A stretch of 64,000 nt of DNA. Source: Paenimyroides marinum (GTDB lineage: Bacteria; Bacteroidota; Bacteroidia; Flavobacteriales; Flavobacteriaceae). The notes beneath the pieces are model-generated. The model made no database searches. It was not told where the DNA came from and was given only the letters and a program-made list of their open reading frames with translations. The translations under genes were made by a program, and so were the position numbers. Positions 25,659 through 35,426 of this stretch are shown here, in pieces. The stretch lies in contig NZ_FNXE01000007.1 in assembly GCF_900108395.1 (NCBI RefSeq), positions 1 to 64,000 of the forward strand. The letters run 5' to 3'. Numbering within the stretch: the first letter of the stretch is position 1; every line of letters begins with the position of its first letter.

Positions 25659-27122
25659 ATGAGTCAAGATATTCGCAATTTAGAGCCACTGCCACTGTGG
25701 AATCACTTTGCAGATTTAAACGCAGTTCCGCGTCCGTCTAAAAAAGAAGAACGTGTCATTGCCTTTATGAAACAATTTGGAGAAAATTTAGGATTACAGA
25801 CCTTGGTAGATGAAGTAGGTAACGTGATCATTAAAAAACCGGCTACTCTGGGTATGGAAAACCGTAAACCAATCGTTTTGCAATCGCATTTGGATATGGT
25901 TCACCAAAAAAACAACGATACCGTTTTTGATTTCGACACCCAAGGAATCGAAATGTATGTAGATGGAGATTGGGTACGTGCTAACGGAACCACATTAGGT
26001 GCCGATAACGGAATTGGTGTTGCAACCATTATGGCAATTTTGGCATCGAATGAAATTCAACACCCTGCCATTGAAGCATTGTTTACCATTGATGAAGAAA
26101 CCGGAATGACGGGTGCTATGGGCTTAAAAGGCGGATTGTTAGAAGGTGAAATCCTATTGAATTTAGACACTGAGGAAGATGATGAAATTGATATAGGTTG
26201 TGCCGGAGGGGTAGATGTTACCGCTCATGCTGAATACGATGAAGAAGACACGCCTGATGGATCTGTTGCTTACAACATAACCGTAAAAGGGTTAAAAGGC
26301 GGGCATTCAGGAATGGATATCCACAAAGGTTTGGGCAATGCCAACAAAATTATGAATCGCTTGTTATTTAATGGTTTTGACAGTTTTGGCTTACAAATTT
26401 CAACTATTAACGGCGGAAGTTTACGCAATGCCATTCCACGCGAAAGTGTAGCAGAAGTAATCATTGCCAAAGTGTATGACGAAGCTTTTGTATTTGATAT
26501 GCAGCAGATTGTCAATGAAATAAAAACCGAATTGGCAACAATGGAACCTAATCTGGAAATTATTTTTGAGAAAAAAGACAGTTTACCAGCAAAAGTAATG
26601 CCTCCGGTGGCACAGTATTATTTGGTTCGGGCTTTATATACAGCACATAACGGTGTATATAGAATGAGTGCTGATTTTGAAGATTTGGTAGAAACATCTA
26701 ATAATATCGCAAAAGTAACGGTAGGAAACGGCAAATTGCAAGTACAATGTTTAACAAGATCATCAGTAGAATCATCAAAATTTGATTTAGCGAATGCCTT
26801 GCGTTCTGCTTTTGAATTAATGGGTTGCGAAGTAGAATTCTCAGGTTCTTATCCGGGATGGACACCAAATCCTAACTCCTCAATTCTTAAAGTTTTAGAT
26901 GAATTATATGAAAAACAAAACGGAAAAAAAGCAAATGTCGTTGCTTGTCACGCCGGATTAGAATGCGGAATTTTAGGAACTAATTATCCTGATATGGAAA
27001 TGATTTCGTTTGGACCAACCATTCGCGGAGCGCATTCACCAGAAGAACGGGTTTCTATTTCATCAGTTCAAAAATACTGGAATTTTGTGTTGGAAATTCT
27101 TAAAAATATTCCGGTTAAATAA
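25659..27122 (+). CDS. pepD: Cytosol non-specific dipeptidase (PepD)
   Basis: M20C-family aminoacyl-histidine dipeptidase that hydrolyses a broad range of dipeptides; 487 residues, standard for the family. Metal and catalytic motifs are in order: LQSHLDMVHQKN near residue 75, TLGADNGIGVA near 112, DEETGMTGAMGLKGG near 145, LNLDTEEDDEIDIGCAGG near 170 and VACHAGLECGILG near 427, plus GGHSGMDIHKGLGNANKIMN in the dimer domain. It is a single gene between its own promoter and terminator. Confidence 0.96.
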   Translation: MSQDIRNLEPLPLWNHFADLNAVPRPSKKEERVIAFMKQFGENLGLQTLVDEVGNVIIKKPATLGMENRKPIVLQSHLDMVHQKNNDTVFDFDTQGIEMYVDGDWVRANGTTLGADNGIGVATIMAILASNEIQHPAIEALFTIDEETGMTGAMGLKGGLLEGEILLNLDTEEDDEIDIGCAGGVDVTAHAEYDEEDTPDGSVAYNITVKGLKGGHSGMDIHKGLGNANKIMNRLLFNGFDSFGLQISTINGGSLRNAIPRESVAEVIIAKVYDEAFVFDMQQIVNEIKTELATMEPNLEIIFEKKDSLPAKVMPPVAQYYLVRALYTAHNGVYRMSADFEDLVETSNNIAKVTVGNGKLQVQCLTRSSVESSKFDLANALRSAFELMGCEVEFSGSYPGWTPNPNSSILKVLDELYEKQNGKKANVVACHAGLECGILGTNYPDMEMISFGPTIRGAHSPEERVSISSVQKYWNFVLEILKNIPVK

Positions 27123-27138
27123 TAAAGTACTTTAATTA

Positions 27139-27174
27139 AACATCCCCAAAAACACCCATATTTGGGGATGTTTT
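27139..27174. terminator. Terminator after pepD
   Basis: Stem aacatccccaaa pairs with tttggggatgtt around a 10-nt loop, followed by TTTT. It is symmetric enough to serve the convergent lipoprotein gene too. Confidence 0.8.
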
Positions 27175-27188
27175 ATATATTGAAAATT

Positions 27189-28208
27189 TTATATATTAAA
27201 CTCAATTAAAACGTATGAAGTTTTTGAGTCATTTGTTTGGGTAGTGTGATAAACTTCGGCGATAACGGCATTGTTTGAAATCCAATAGACAGATTCTTTT
27301 TTTACTTTAAAATTGGTAAAGTTTACTAGGAATTGCTCTGTAAAATCAAAATCGTTATTTAAGCTTTGTACGATAAATAAGCTTCCCACATCATTATCGT
27401 TATAGAGTTGGACAAAATGCCGATTGTTTTTGTTGTAAACAGGCAAACTTTTTGTGTATAACGGAATAATGTTTGATCGACGCTTGCTATAATATGCATA
27501 ATACGTATCTCCTTCTTCTTGTACTTCAAAAACGTATCGTTGTAAAGCGGCGCTGAATCCTTTTAATAGATTAAATGCCGTACCTTCTTCAGTATCATTT
27601 TGCTGTGGAATTTCTATTTGTTCCCCACTGTTTGTTTGAAAAGAATACGTTTTGGTTTCATTATTAAAAGAGATATCATTGGCATGTGTTATAAAATTTG
27701 ATACCAATTTGTTCTTTTGTTTTTTGTAGAAATCGTATGATACCAATTTGATTGTTCCGTATTTTGAAAAAGATTTGTCTTGATCGTTATAAACACCTTT
27801 TAAATTACTATATCTGATTTCATCTAAATTTACAAGATCTAACGAGTAAGGATCTTTCTTCTCGAAAAACTCTTTTTTAACATACCCCTGATAGCTTACC
27901 GGATTATTTCCGTATTGAAAGTAGTTTACTTCGTAAAAATCATCATCTTCAGCAACTACAAACAACCTTTGATCAGGAGATTTTTCTATGCGTTTAATCT
28001 GGCTGTTTACCGTGTCTTTAGAAGCAAACATAACAACCGTTTGGTTTGTAGCAAACAGCAATTCTTTTTCTAAAGAATCAAGCTCAAAAGGAATTTTTTT
28101 AAAAGGAGTCAGGGTTTCGATGGTATTTTGTGGCGTTTGCTCTTTCTTACAAGCAATGAAACTGCCTAAAACCGAACATAATAATAAAAGAAATCCTACT
28201 TTTTTCAT
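27189..28208 (-). CDS. Lipoprotein of unknown function
   Basis: A 339-residue lipoprotein: from the ATG at 28208 the protein begins MKKVGFLLLLCSVLGSFIAC, with the lipidated cysteine at about 20 and KK after it. The longer frame up to 28235 begins with a non-ATG codon and would bury the signal, so it is not used. The body is rich in beta strands and aromatic residues with no motif I recognise. It lies 45 bases downstream of purL, separated by a hairpin. Confidence 0.8.
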   Translation of the reverse strand: MKKVGFLLLLCSVLGSFIACKKEQTPQNTIETLTPFKKIPFELDSLEKELLFATNQTVVMFASKDTVNSQIKRIEKSPDQRLFVVAEDDDFYEVNYFQYGNNPVSYQGYVKKEFFEKKDPYSLDLVNLDEIRYSNLKGVYNDQDKSFSKYGTIKLVSYDFYKKQKNKLVSNFITHANDISFNNETKTYSFQTNSGEQIEIPQQNDTEEGTAFNLLKGFSAALQRYVFEVQEEGDTYYAYYSKRRSNIIPLYTKSLPVYNKNNRHFVQLYNDNDVGSLFIVQSLNNDFDFTEQFLVNFTNFKVKKESVYWISNNAVIAEVYHTTQTNDSKTSYVLIEFNI

Positions 28209-28228
28209 AACATAGTTTTTAAAAGTTA

Positions 28229-28249
28229 AAAGCACCCGTTAAGGTGCTT
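28229..28249 (-). terminator. Hairpin after purL
   Basis: Stem agcacc/ggtgct (28231-28236 with 28243-28248) and a partly T-rich tail on the minus strand. Probably a weak terminator. Confidence 0.6.
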
Positions 28250-28253
28250 CTAC

Positions 28254-31200
28254 TTATTTTTTATTTTCTTCGCACCATTTACGGGCATTTACAAAAGCTT
28301 CCACCCACGGAGAAACTTCGTCTTTTCTTCCTGCTGGGTAATTTGCCCAGTTCCAAGGGAAAACAGAACGTTCTATGTGTGGCATCGTAACCAAATGTCT
28401 TCCTGTTTTATCGCACATCATTGCGGTGTTGTAAGCGGAGCCATTTGGATTGGCAGGATATGCACTGTAAGCATATTTAGCCACAATATTGTATTGATCT
28501 TCGTTGTTTGGCAATACAAATTTTCCTTCTCCGTGCGAAATCCAAACACCTAACGTACTTCCGGCTAAAGAAGACAACATAACAGAGCTATTAGGCTGTA
28601 CTTTTACCGAAATAAAGTTTGATTCGTGTTTTTGTGAAGTATTGTATGTCATTTTTCCATGAACTTCGTGTTCCGGATTGATCAATTCCAATTCCATAAA
28701 TAACTGACAGCCGTTACAAATTCCTACAGATAAAGTATCAGGACGTGCAAAGAAGTTTTTCAATGCGGTATTGGCTTTTTCATTGTACATAAATGCACCC
28801 GCCCAACCTTTGGCAGAACCTAAAACGTCAGAATTTGAAAATCCGCCCACAGCACCAATAAACTGGATATCTTCTAAGGTTTCACGACCCGAAATTAAAT
28901 CGGTCATGTGAACATCTTTTACGTCAAAACCAGCCAAGAACATGGCGTTTGCCATTTCGCGTTCAGAATTTGAACCTTTTTCACGGATAATTGCTGCTTT
29001 AGGTTTTGGTTTTGAACTATCAATTGTAGGTTTGCTTCCGTTGAAATGGAACGGAAAACTAAACTGCAAAGGTTGTTTTTTGTAGTTCATTAAACGCTCG
29101 CGCGCCATTCCGTTTTTAGACTGTTTTTTGTCTAAATAATACGAAGTTATAAACCAGGTGTCGCGCAATTCGTTAATGTTGAAATTGTATAAATCGCCAT
29201 TAAAGAACAATTTTAATTCGTGTCCTTCAGATGGAACGCCAATTTTTACGAATTCAACTCCGTTTGCAGATAGTTTATTTTCAAAAGTACTATCGTTTTG
29301 TGCTTGTAAAACCACTGCGATGTTTTCGTTGAACAATGCTTTAATGATGTCCGGTTCGTTTAATCCTGTTAAATCAATATCTGCATCTAAATTATAACCT
29401 GCAAAACACATTTCAAGCAATGTCGTAATCAATCCACCAGAACCCACATCGTGTCCGGCTGCAATTTGATGATCATTTATTAATTCCTGAATGGTATTGA
29501 ACGCCTTTTTGAAATAAGCGGCATCAGTTATGGTAGGAACTTCGTTTCCAACTTTATTTAAAATCTGTGCAAAAGACGAACCACCAAGTTTAAGTTTGTC
29601 TTTAGATAAATTGATGTAATAAATTGATCCTGCGCTTTTTGATAAAACTGGTTCAACGACTTTGGTAATATCTGTACAGTTACCGGCAGCAGAAATAATT
29701 ACCGTTCCCGGAGCAATCACATCGCCTTCAGGATATTTTTGTTTCATTGATAAGGAATCTTTTCCTGTAGGAATATTAATTCCTAATTCAATCGCAAAAT
29801 CAGAACATCCTTTAACAGCTTGATACAAACGGGCATCTTCTCCTTTGTTGTTACAAGCCCACATCCAGTTGGCAGATAATGATACACCGCTTAAACCGTT
29901 TTTCAATGGAGCAAAAATAATATTAGATAAGGCTTCACCAATAGCATTTCGACTTCCTGCAACCGGATCAACCAAAGCAGTTACAGGCGAATGCCCTACG
30001 GTGGTTGCAATACCCTCTTTTCCTTTGTAATCTAACGCCATTACCCCCACGTTGTTTAAAGGTAACTGTAACGGTCCCACACATTGTTGTTTAGCCACAC
30101 GACCACCCACACAACGATCTACTTTATTGGTTAACCAGTCTTTACAGGCAACAGCTTCTAACTGCAATACCTGATTTAAATAGTTGTAAACTTCTTCTTT
30201 TTCGTATGTTAGTTCAGCATAATTGTATGTTACGGTTTTATCGTTCATTATGGTTTTAGGCGATGAACCAAACATATCTTCTAAAGCAAAATCCATAGGT
30301 TTTTCGCCAGTTGTAGAAGATTCAAAAGTGAAACGGTTATTGCTTTTCACTTCGCCCACGTTGTACATAGGTGAACGTTCACGATCGGCAACTCGCTGTA
30401 ATGTTTCCAGATCATTTTTACCGATAACCAACCCCATACGTTCTTGTGATTCGTTACCGATAATTTCTTTGGCAGACAACGTAGGATCGCCCACAGGCAA
30501 TTTGTCTAAATCAATCAAACCACCCGTATTTTCGACCAATTCAGATAAGCAGTTCAAGTGTCCTCCGGCACCGTGATCGTGGATAGAAACAATAGGATTG
30601 TGGTCTGATTCTACCATTCCGCGTACCGCATTTGCTGCACGTTTTTGCATTTCAGGGTTAGAACGTTGAATGGCGTTTAATTCGATACCTGAACCAAAAG
30701 CACCTGTATCAGCAGAAGAAACTGCCGCACCACCCATACCGATACGGTAGTTTTCACCACCTAAGATCACTATTTGGTCGCCCTCTTTAGGATCTTGTTT
30801 TTTAGCTTGATCTAATTTTCCGTATCCAATACCACCGGCCTGCATAATTACCTTATCGTAACCAATTTTGCGATCGTTTTCTTCGTGTTCAAACGTTAAA
30901 ACCGATCCGGTAATTAAAGGTTGTCCAAATTTATTTCCAAAATCAGAAGCTCCGTTTGAGGCTTTAATTAAGATATCCATTGGCGTTTGATACAACCAGT
31001 TGCGTTCTTTCATTCCGTTCTCCCAATCACGGTCGTCAACCAATCGAGAGTAAGAAGTCATATAAATTGCAGTTCCCGCCAATGGCAATGAACCTTGACC
31101 ACCTGCTAAACGGTCACGGATTTCTCCGCCTGAACCGGTTGCAGCACCACTGAAAGGTTCTACCGTGGTAGGAAAGTTGTGCGTTTCTGCTTTTAACGAA

Positions 31201-31925
31201 ATAACCGAATCAAATTCTTTTTCAGAATAAAAATCAGGTTTATCGGCAGCATTTGGTGCAAACTGTGTAACACGCGGACCTTTTACAAAAGCTACATTGT
31301 CTTTATAGGCTGAAACAATATCGTTTGGATTTGTTTCAGATGTTTTCTTGATTAATTTAAATAACGATGTAGGTTGTTCTTCGCCATCGATTACAAAAGT
31401 TCCGTTGAAAATTTTGTGACGGCAGTGTTCTGAATTTACTTGCGAAAAACCAAATACTTCAGAATCGGTCAATTTTCTGCCTATTTTTTCAGAAACGTTG
31501 TTTAAATAGGCAACTTCTTCATCACTTAACGATAAACCTTCCTGTTGATTGTAAACAGCAATGTCGTCAATCTCTAAAACAGGTTGTGGTTCAATGTCAA
31601 TGGTAAACATTTCTTGCGTTAACGCAGCGAATTTCTGAGAAATCATGGGGTCGAAATCTGTAAAATTTTCGTCAACTTTCTGGAATTCTTCAATACGAAT
31701 GATCCCGTTGATTCCCATGTTTTGTGTTATTTCTACGGCATTGGTACTCCACGGAGTAATCATTGCGGCACGTGGACCAACAAAATCTTGATTGATTGAA
31801 GGTGTTTCTATTTGTGTTGCATTGCCAAAAAGCCATTTTAGCTTTGCTACATCTTCAGTATTTAAAGGAATTGATGTTTGTACAGCGTAAACCGTACCAG
31901 ACGCGTTTTCAAAAAATTGAATCAT
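28254..31925 (-). CDS. purL: Phosphoribosylformylglycinamidine synthase
   Basis: A single-chain FGAM synthase of 1223 residues for step four of purine synthesis: FGAR, glutamine and ATP give FGAM. The N-terminal PurS-like domain, two AIR-synthase-like halves (SVISLKAETHNFPTTVEPFSGAATG-type segment near 225; GGRVAKQQCVGPLQLPLNNV near 610) and a C-terminal glutamine amidotransferase domain (IIREKGSNSEREMANAMFLA near 990, nucleophile in GICNGCQLF near 1085) are present. The large fused form is common in proteobacteria and Bacteroidota. A well-spaced promoter precedes it. Confidence 0.97.
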   Translation of the reverse strand: MIQFFENASGTVYAVQTSIPLNTEDVAKLKWLFGNATQIETPSINQDFVGPRAAMITPWSTNAVEITQNMGINGIIRIEEFQKVDENFTDFDPMISQKFAALTQEMFTIDIEPQPVLEIDDIAVYNQQEGLSLSDEEVAYLNNVSEKIGRKLTDSEVFGFSQVNSEHCRHKIFNGTFVIDGEEQPTSLFKLIKKTSETNPNDIVSAYKDNVAFVKGPRVTQFAPNAADKPDFYSEKEFDSVISLKAETHNFPTTVEPFSGAATGSGGEIRDRLAGGQGSLPLAGTAIYMTSYSRLVDDRDWENGMKERNWLYQTPMDILIKASNGASDFGNKFGQPLITGSVLTFEHEENDRKIGYDKVIMQAGGIGYGKLDQAKKQDPKEGDQIVILGGENYRIGMGGAAVSSADTGAFGSGIELNAIQRSNPEMQKRAANAVRGMVESDHNPIVSIHDHGAGGHLNCLSELVENTGGLIDLDKLPVGDPTLSAKEIIGNESQERMGLVIGKNDLETLQRVADRERSPMYNVGEVKSNNRFTFESSTTGEKPMDFALEDMFGSSPKTIMNDKTVTYNYAELTYEKEEVYNYLNQVLQLEAVACKDWLTNKVDRCVGGRVAKQQCVGPLQLPLNNVGVMALDYKGKEGIATTVGHSPVTALVDPVAGSRNAIGEALSNIIFAPLKNGLSGVSLSANWMWACNNKGEDARLYQAVKGCSDFAIELGINIPTGKDSLSMKQKYPEGDVIAPGTVIISAAGNCTDITKVVEPVLSKSAGSIYYINLSKDKLKLGGSSFAQILNKVGNEVPTITDAAYFKKAFNTIQELINDHQIAAGHDVGSGGLITTLLEMCFAGYNLDADIDLTGLNEPDIIKALFNENIAVVLQAQNDSTFENKLSANGVEFVKIGVPSEGHELKLFFNGDLYNFNINELRDTWFITSYYLDKKQSKNGMARERLMNYKKQPLQFSFPFHFNGSKPTIDSSKPKPKAAIIREKGSNSEREMANAMFLAGFDVKDVHMTDLISGRETLEDIQFIGAVGGFSNSDVLGSAKGWAGAFMYNEKANTALKNFFARPDTLSVGICNGCQLFMELELINPEHEVHGKMTYNTSQKHESNFISVKVQPNSSVMLSSLAGSTLGVWISHGEGKFVLPNNEDQYNIVAKYAYSAYPANPNGSAYNTAMMCDKTGRHLVTMPHIERSVFPWNWANYPAGRKDEVSPWVEAFVNARKWCEENKK

Positions 31926-31960
31926 CGTTAAATGTTTGTTGTGTTGTTTGAAATAAAGAA

Positions 31961-31991
31961 CAAATTTACTACTAAAAATTTATATTGGCAA
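31961..31991 (-). promoter_or_regulatory. Putative purL promoter
   Basis: On the minus strand, TTG at 31991-31989 lies 20 bases before TAAATTTG at 31968-31961. This matches the Bacteroidota arrangement, about 35 bases before the purL ATG. No purine riboswitch was recognised in the short leader. Confidence 0.6.
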
Positions 31992-31993
31992 TA

Positions 31994-33511
31994 TTAATCT
32001 GCTGATGAATTTACGTGTTGATAAGCACCTAAATCGGCAGAAGTTAATCTGCTTTTTCCTAATAAATCCTGAGGAACCTGCTGGGCATACGCAGCATTTC
32101 CAAAGTTAATTAACGACGTTGCCTTATCGGTAATCATTAGTTCATTTTTACTGGTATTGAAAAAATAAGGTTGGTGTTCATTAAAAGTTTTAGCAATTAA
32201 ACTATTGGTGTAATACGTGTTGTTGGTAAACTGGTAAGGAAAACTTTCGGTGTTGAATCTGTTGGCTGAATTTAAAAATTTGATTAAGCTGTATTCAAAT
32301 GTAAAGCTGAAATTGGTTTCTTTGTTCGCTGGCACTAATAAAAGCGATTCGCTGGCATTGCCGTAAATAATACTGTTTTTAAACCGGGCTTGTAAGGCAA
32401 ATTCGTTTGTTCCGTCGCCATTATTTATGATTACAGCTGTTTGGTTTAACCGGCTCCAGTAATTGGCAAAGGTACAATGTATGAAATCATATGTTCCTCC
32501 GTAATTGATGTTTAAAGCCGCTACGCCACAATTATTTGTCACAATATTTGTACCGGTCACGTGAGCCACCTGTAACAGCAATCCGTTTTTTTCGCAGTTG
32601 TAAACCTGAAGGTTGTTTAAATTAACAGGAAGTTTATTTTTGTTGATGAATAACCCATCAATGGCGTTTTTGATGATGACATTGCTAAAAGAAGCATCGC
32701 TGTCTTGACTGATCCAGATACCGTCCCATTGTCCGGGAGTGTCTTCAAAGCTTGGTTCTAAACGATCACCCTGAAAAACAATTGGATTTTCAATAGAACC
32801 ATTGGCATTGATTGCTGCATCTGAAAAGGTAACCAAGCCTGAATTTCTGTGAAAATGCACTTCGGCACCTTCGGTAATGGTCAGAATTTTATTGGGAGGC
32901 ACCGCTGCATAACCATAAATAACATAAGGTTTATCGTTTGTCCATTCCAGTTCATTGCCATTTACGGCATCGTTTTCATCTAAAAAGAAACCGTAAATTT
33001 GTACATCGCCAAAGTTCAGACTTTCATAAGAACCATCCTGAAATTTTTGCGGGTACAGAAAAACAGCATCTTTAACCAAAGTAACCAGGTTTACTTTTTG
33101 TTGCTGGCTACCGCTTTGAAACAAAATTTCGTCGGTATATAAAAATTCCTTCCCGTTGGTTTGTTGTTTGATATCAACTGTGGTTTCTACAAAAATAAAC
33201 ATACTGTCATTAGCCAGCAATTCCACATTTTCAAAACTTTTGCCTGCCATTCCGTCAACCATTAAACGAAAATTTGAACTTTCGCCTTTACTTAAACGAA
33301 TCGAAGGAATTTTAATGTCTTTATTGCTTTTATTGTATACTTTTAAATTATACGTACTTGAGCCGATGTTTGAAAAAATGGTATCCAAATAAACGGTGTC
33401 TTTAGAAAACGCTAATTCGGAACCAGATGAAGGTTCAAAATTAAAATCGTCACGGCAGGAAACGAAGCCGATGATGAAGAATAAGATGATGATGTTGTAA
33501 AAAATTCTCAT
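31994..33511 (-). CDS. Lipoprotein with predicted beta-helix fold
   Basis: A 505-residue exported lipoprotein: MRIFYNIIILFFIIGFVSC, lipidated cysteine near 19. After an Ig-like N-terminal domain (about 30-140), the region 190-480 repeats short strand patterns (VTFSDAAINANGSIENPIVF, ASFSNVIIKNAIDGLFI, NGLLLQ, AALNIN) typical of right-handed parallel beta-helices. The ATG at 33511 is preferred because it overlaps the stop of the upstream glycosyltransferase by 4 bases; the frame extends further only from a TTG. Last gene of the envelope-glycan operon. It may bind or process polysaccharide; function not established. Confidence 0.8.
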   Translation of the reverse strand: MRIFYNIIILFFIIGFVSCRDDFNFEPSSGSELAFSKDTVYLDTIFSNIGSSTYNLKVYNKSNKDIKIPSIRLSKGESSNFRLMVDGMAGKSFENVELLANDSMFIFVETTVDIKQQTNGKEFLYTDEILFQSGSQQQKVNLVTLVKDAVFLYPQKFQDGSYESLNFGDVQIYGFFLDENDAVNGNELEWTNDKPYVIYGYAAVPPNKILTITEGAEVHFHRNSGLVTFSDAAINANGSIENPIVFQGDRLEPSFEDTPGQWDGIWISQDSDASFSNVIIKNAIDGLFINKNKLPVNLNNLQVYNCEKNGLLLQVAHVTGTNIVTNNCGVAALNINYGGTYDFIHCTFANYWSRLNQTAVIINNGDGTNEFALQARFKNSIIYGNASESLLLVPANKETNFSFTFEYSLIKFLNSANRFNTESFPYQFTNNTYYTNSLIAKTFNEHQPYFFNTSKNELMITDKATSLINFGNAAYAQQVPQDLLGKSRLTSADLGAYQHVNSSAD

Positions 33512-34464
33512 TGTAAAATATTTTCTAACCAATTTTTTATATGGTATTTGTTGTAAACTTCCTGCGGTAGCTTTTCAAACGGAGTATTTAAAAAAGAGTC
33601 AGGAATATTCAGATTATCGAAATCGGTTATTATAAAGATATTCTTTTCATTGTAAAAATCATAATTCTTTATGTTAGAATTATTTGTTATTAATTTTCGC
33701 TTCAAACCTAACGCTTCGTAAGGACGCATAGATAAGCCTTTTTGATTGCTATGTGCAATATCAATAACTATTTTAGTGTTTTCGGAATATTGGTAAATTT
33801 GTGAAAAAGGCGTACTAGTTTCAGTTATTGTAACCCCGTTGACGTTTACAGGTTTTGATTTTGATTTTGTTTTTTTTGCAACAATCAATGCTTGGGCATT
33901 CCATTTTTTTTCTTTTAAATAGGTTATTACTTTTATTATATTGTTTAACCTTGCATCTTTTGAGCCAAAAAAGAACGCGTCGTATGTTGGAAGTTTATCT
34001 GTTTTTTTATGAATATAAAAATTAGATATTTTCTTAAAATTATAATTGTTACAATCTTTTTCTTCAAAACTATAAAAGTCGTTAAAGTATGGTAAGGTGC
34101 TTTTTAATTTAGGTATTTTATCAAAGCTATCCCAATAAACTACTTTACGTGATTTGACGTTATCTTGAATGAAATTTAGAACTTTTGGGTGCAGTAAATC
34201 GGGTCTGAAAATTAAACAAACATCATATTTTTTTTGTTGATTTATATGGTTTAATTGTTGTTTTGCTTTCCAATCTTTTTTTAATGTTTTGTTAAAAAAT
34301 ATTTTTCCTAAAAGATTAAAAATACGTTCAAAACTGTTTTTATATTGATAACTTTCAGGATCGATTTTGACAATCTGATATTGCTCCATTTTTTCTAACT
34401 GATTTAATATAGCTAAATCAATATCAAAATGGTTTGGTGCAAAAAACAACAAATTCTGTTTCAT
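33508..34464 (-). CDS. Glycosyltransferase-like protein, CgeB-type (paralogue A)
   Basis: A 318-residue cytosolic protein resembling CgeB-like glycosyltransferases of envelope polysaccharide loci. The N-terminal half is Rossmann-like (LLFFAPNHFDID; DVCLIFRPDLLHPKVLNFIQ). The C-terminal half has the donor-binding-like block GLSMRPYEALGLKRKLITNN followed by IKNYDFYNEKNIFI. It is clearly related along its whole length to the next gene (34476-35423). It is translationally coupled (ATGA) to the downstream lipoprotein. Donor and acceptor sugars unknown. Confidence 0.75.
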   Translation of the reverse strand: MKQNLLFFAPNHFDIDLAILNQLEKMEQYQIVKIDPESYQYKNSFERIFNLLGKIFFNKTLKKDWKAKQQLNHINQQKKYDVCLIFRPDLLHPKVLNFIQDNVKSRKVVYWDSFDKIPKLKSTLPYFNDFYSFEEKDCNNYNFKKISNFYIHKKTDKLPTYDAFFFGSKDARLNNIIKVITYLKEKKWNAQALIVAKKTKSKSKPVNVNGVTITETSTPFSQIYQYSENTKIVIDIAHSNQKGLSMRPYEALGLKRKLITNNSNIKNYDFYNEKNIFIITDFDNLNIPDSFLNTPFEKLPQEVYNKYHIKNWLENILQ

Positions 34465-34475
34465 AGTTAAATTTA

Positions 34476-35423
34476 TTAAAAACTAAAAGCGGTTCGTATC
34501 CAATTATCTAAAGTGTATTTTTGATAGAGTTCTTCAGACAAAGGTTGGTATTCTGAATTTAAAAAGGTTTCTGGAATTGTAATATTCTCATTATCAATTA
34601 CTAATATGTTGTTTTCGTTGTAAAAATCGTAGTCTTTAATTGTTGTATTATTTGTAATAATTTTTTTGTGTAATGCCATTGCTTCAAAAATTCTGAAACT
34701 TAAACCGGTTTGATTTTGCCGAACTAAATCGATTAATATTTCGGCCTCTTTCATTTTTTCAATAACAGTATCTAACTTAATATGTTGCTCTGTTAAATGA
34801 ATTTTTTTATTTACTTTTTTTGTTGCAGGGTTAGCTACTATAAATTCGTAATTTAAATTATTTGCGTCTAAAATATCTGCAATTTTACTTAGTATAATTT
34901 CGCGTTCGTGGGACTTAGATAAAATCATAAAAGCCTTGTTTTTTGGTATTGTATTTATATGTTTATCTAAGTAAATATAATTAGTCAGTAAAGATAGATA
35001 ACTATGTTTTTTTACATCATTAATATCAAATGAGAAAATCTTATTAAATAATGTATTATGATTTTCAGGTAACGGGATTCTTGCTAAAGAATCATAGTTA
35101 TAAGCAATAAGTTGATTGGTTTTAGCACGAAATAATGCTAAAATATCTTTTCTAAATAAACCCGGATTAACCATTAACACATAATCTTGTTTTGGCAATT
35201 CGTTAATCATTTTAATTAAAGTTCTGTTGCGGTAATCTTTTTTAATGTTTTTACCCAAAAATACTTTGTTTAAAAAATTACCGGCACGATGCCATTTGCT
35301 TTTATAAATATATTTAATAGCATTAAGATCTAAAAAAGTTACCTCTATGTCTTTTTGAATTAGAGAATCGGCAATTTTTTTATTAAATCCCCACAAATCA
35401 AAGGCTAAGATAGTTATCTTCAT
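34476..35423 (-). CDS. Glycosyltransferase-like protein, CgeB-type (paralogue B)
   Basis: A 315-residue paralogue of the preceding gene, sharing order and spacing of motifs: N-terminal AFDLWGFNKKIADSL, DYVLMVNPGLFRKDILALF and C-terminal TGLSFRIFEAMALHKKIITN, then TTIKDYDFYNENNILVI. This indicates a tandem duplication followed by divergence, probably to a different donor or linkage. It begins 3 bases after the end of the upstream GT2 gene, so the four minus-strand genes 31994-36353 form one operon. Confidence 0.75.
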   Translation of the reverse strand: MKITILAFDLWGFNKKIADSLIQKDIEVTFLDLNAIKYIYKSKWHRAGNFLNKVFLGKNIKKDYRNRTLIKMINELPKQDYVLMVNPGLFRKDILALFRAKTNQLIAYNYDSLARIPLPENHNTLFNKIFSFDINDVKKHSYLSLLTNYIYLDKHINTIPKNKAFMILSKSHEREIILSKIADILDANNLNYEFIVANPATKKVNKKIHLTEQHIKLDTVIEKMKEAEILIDLVRQNQTGLSFRIFEAMALHKKIITNNTTIKDYDFYNENNILVIDNENITIPETFLNSEYQPLSEELYQKYTLDNWIRTAFSF

Positions 35424-35426
35424 AAA

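Noticed and set aside
30223-30576. 117-codon frame antisense to purL
   Set aside because: purL is complete and highly conserved here; the antisense frame follows from codon bias.
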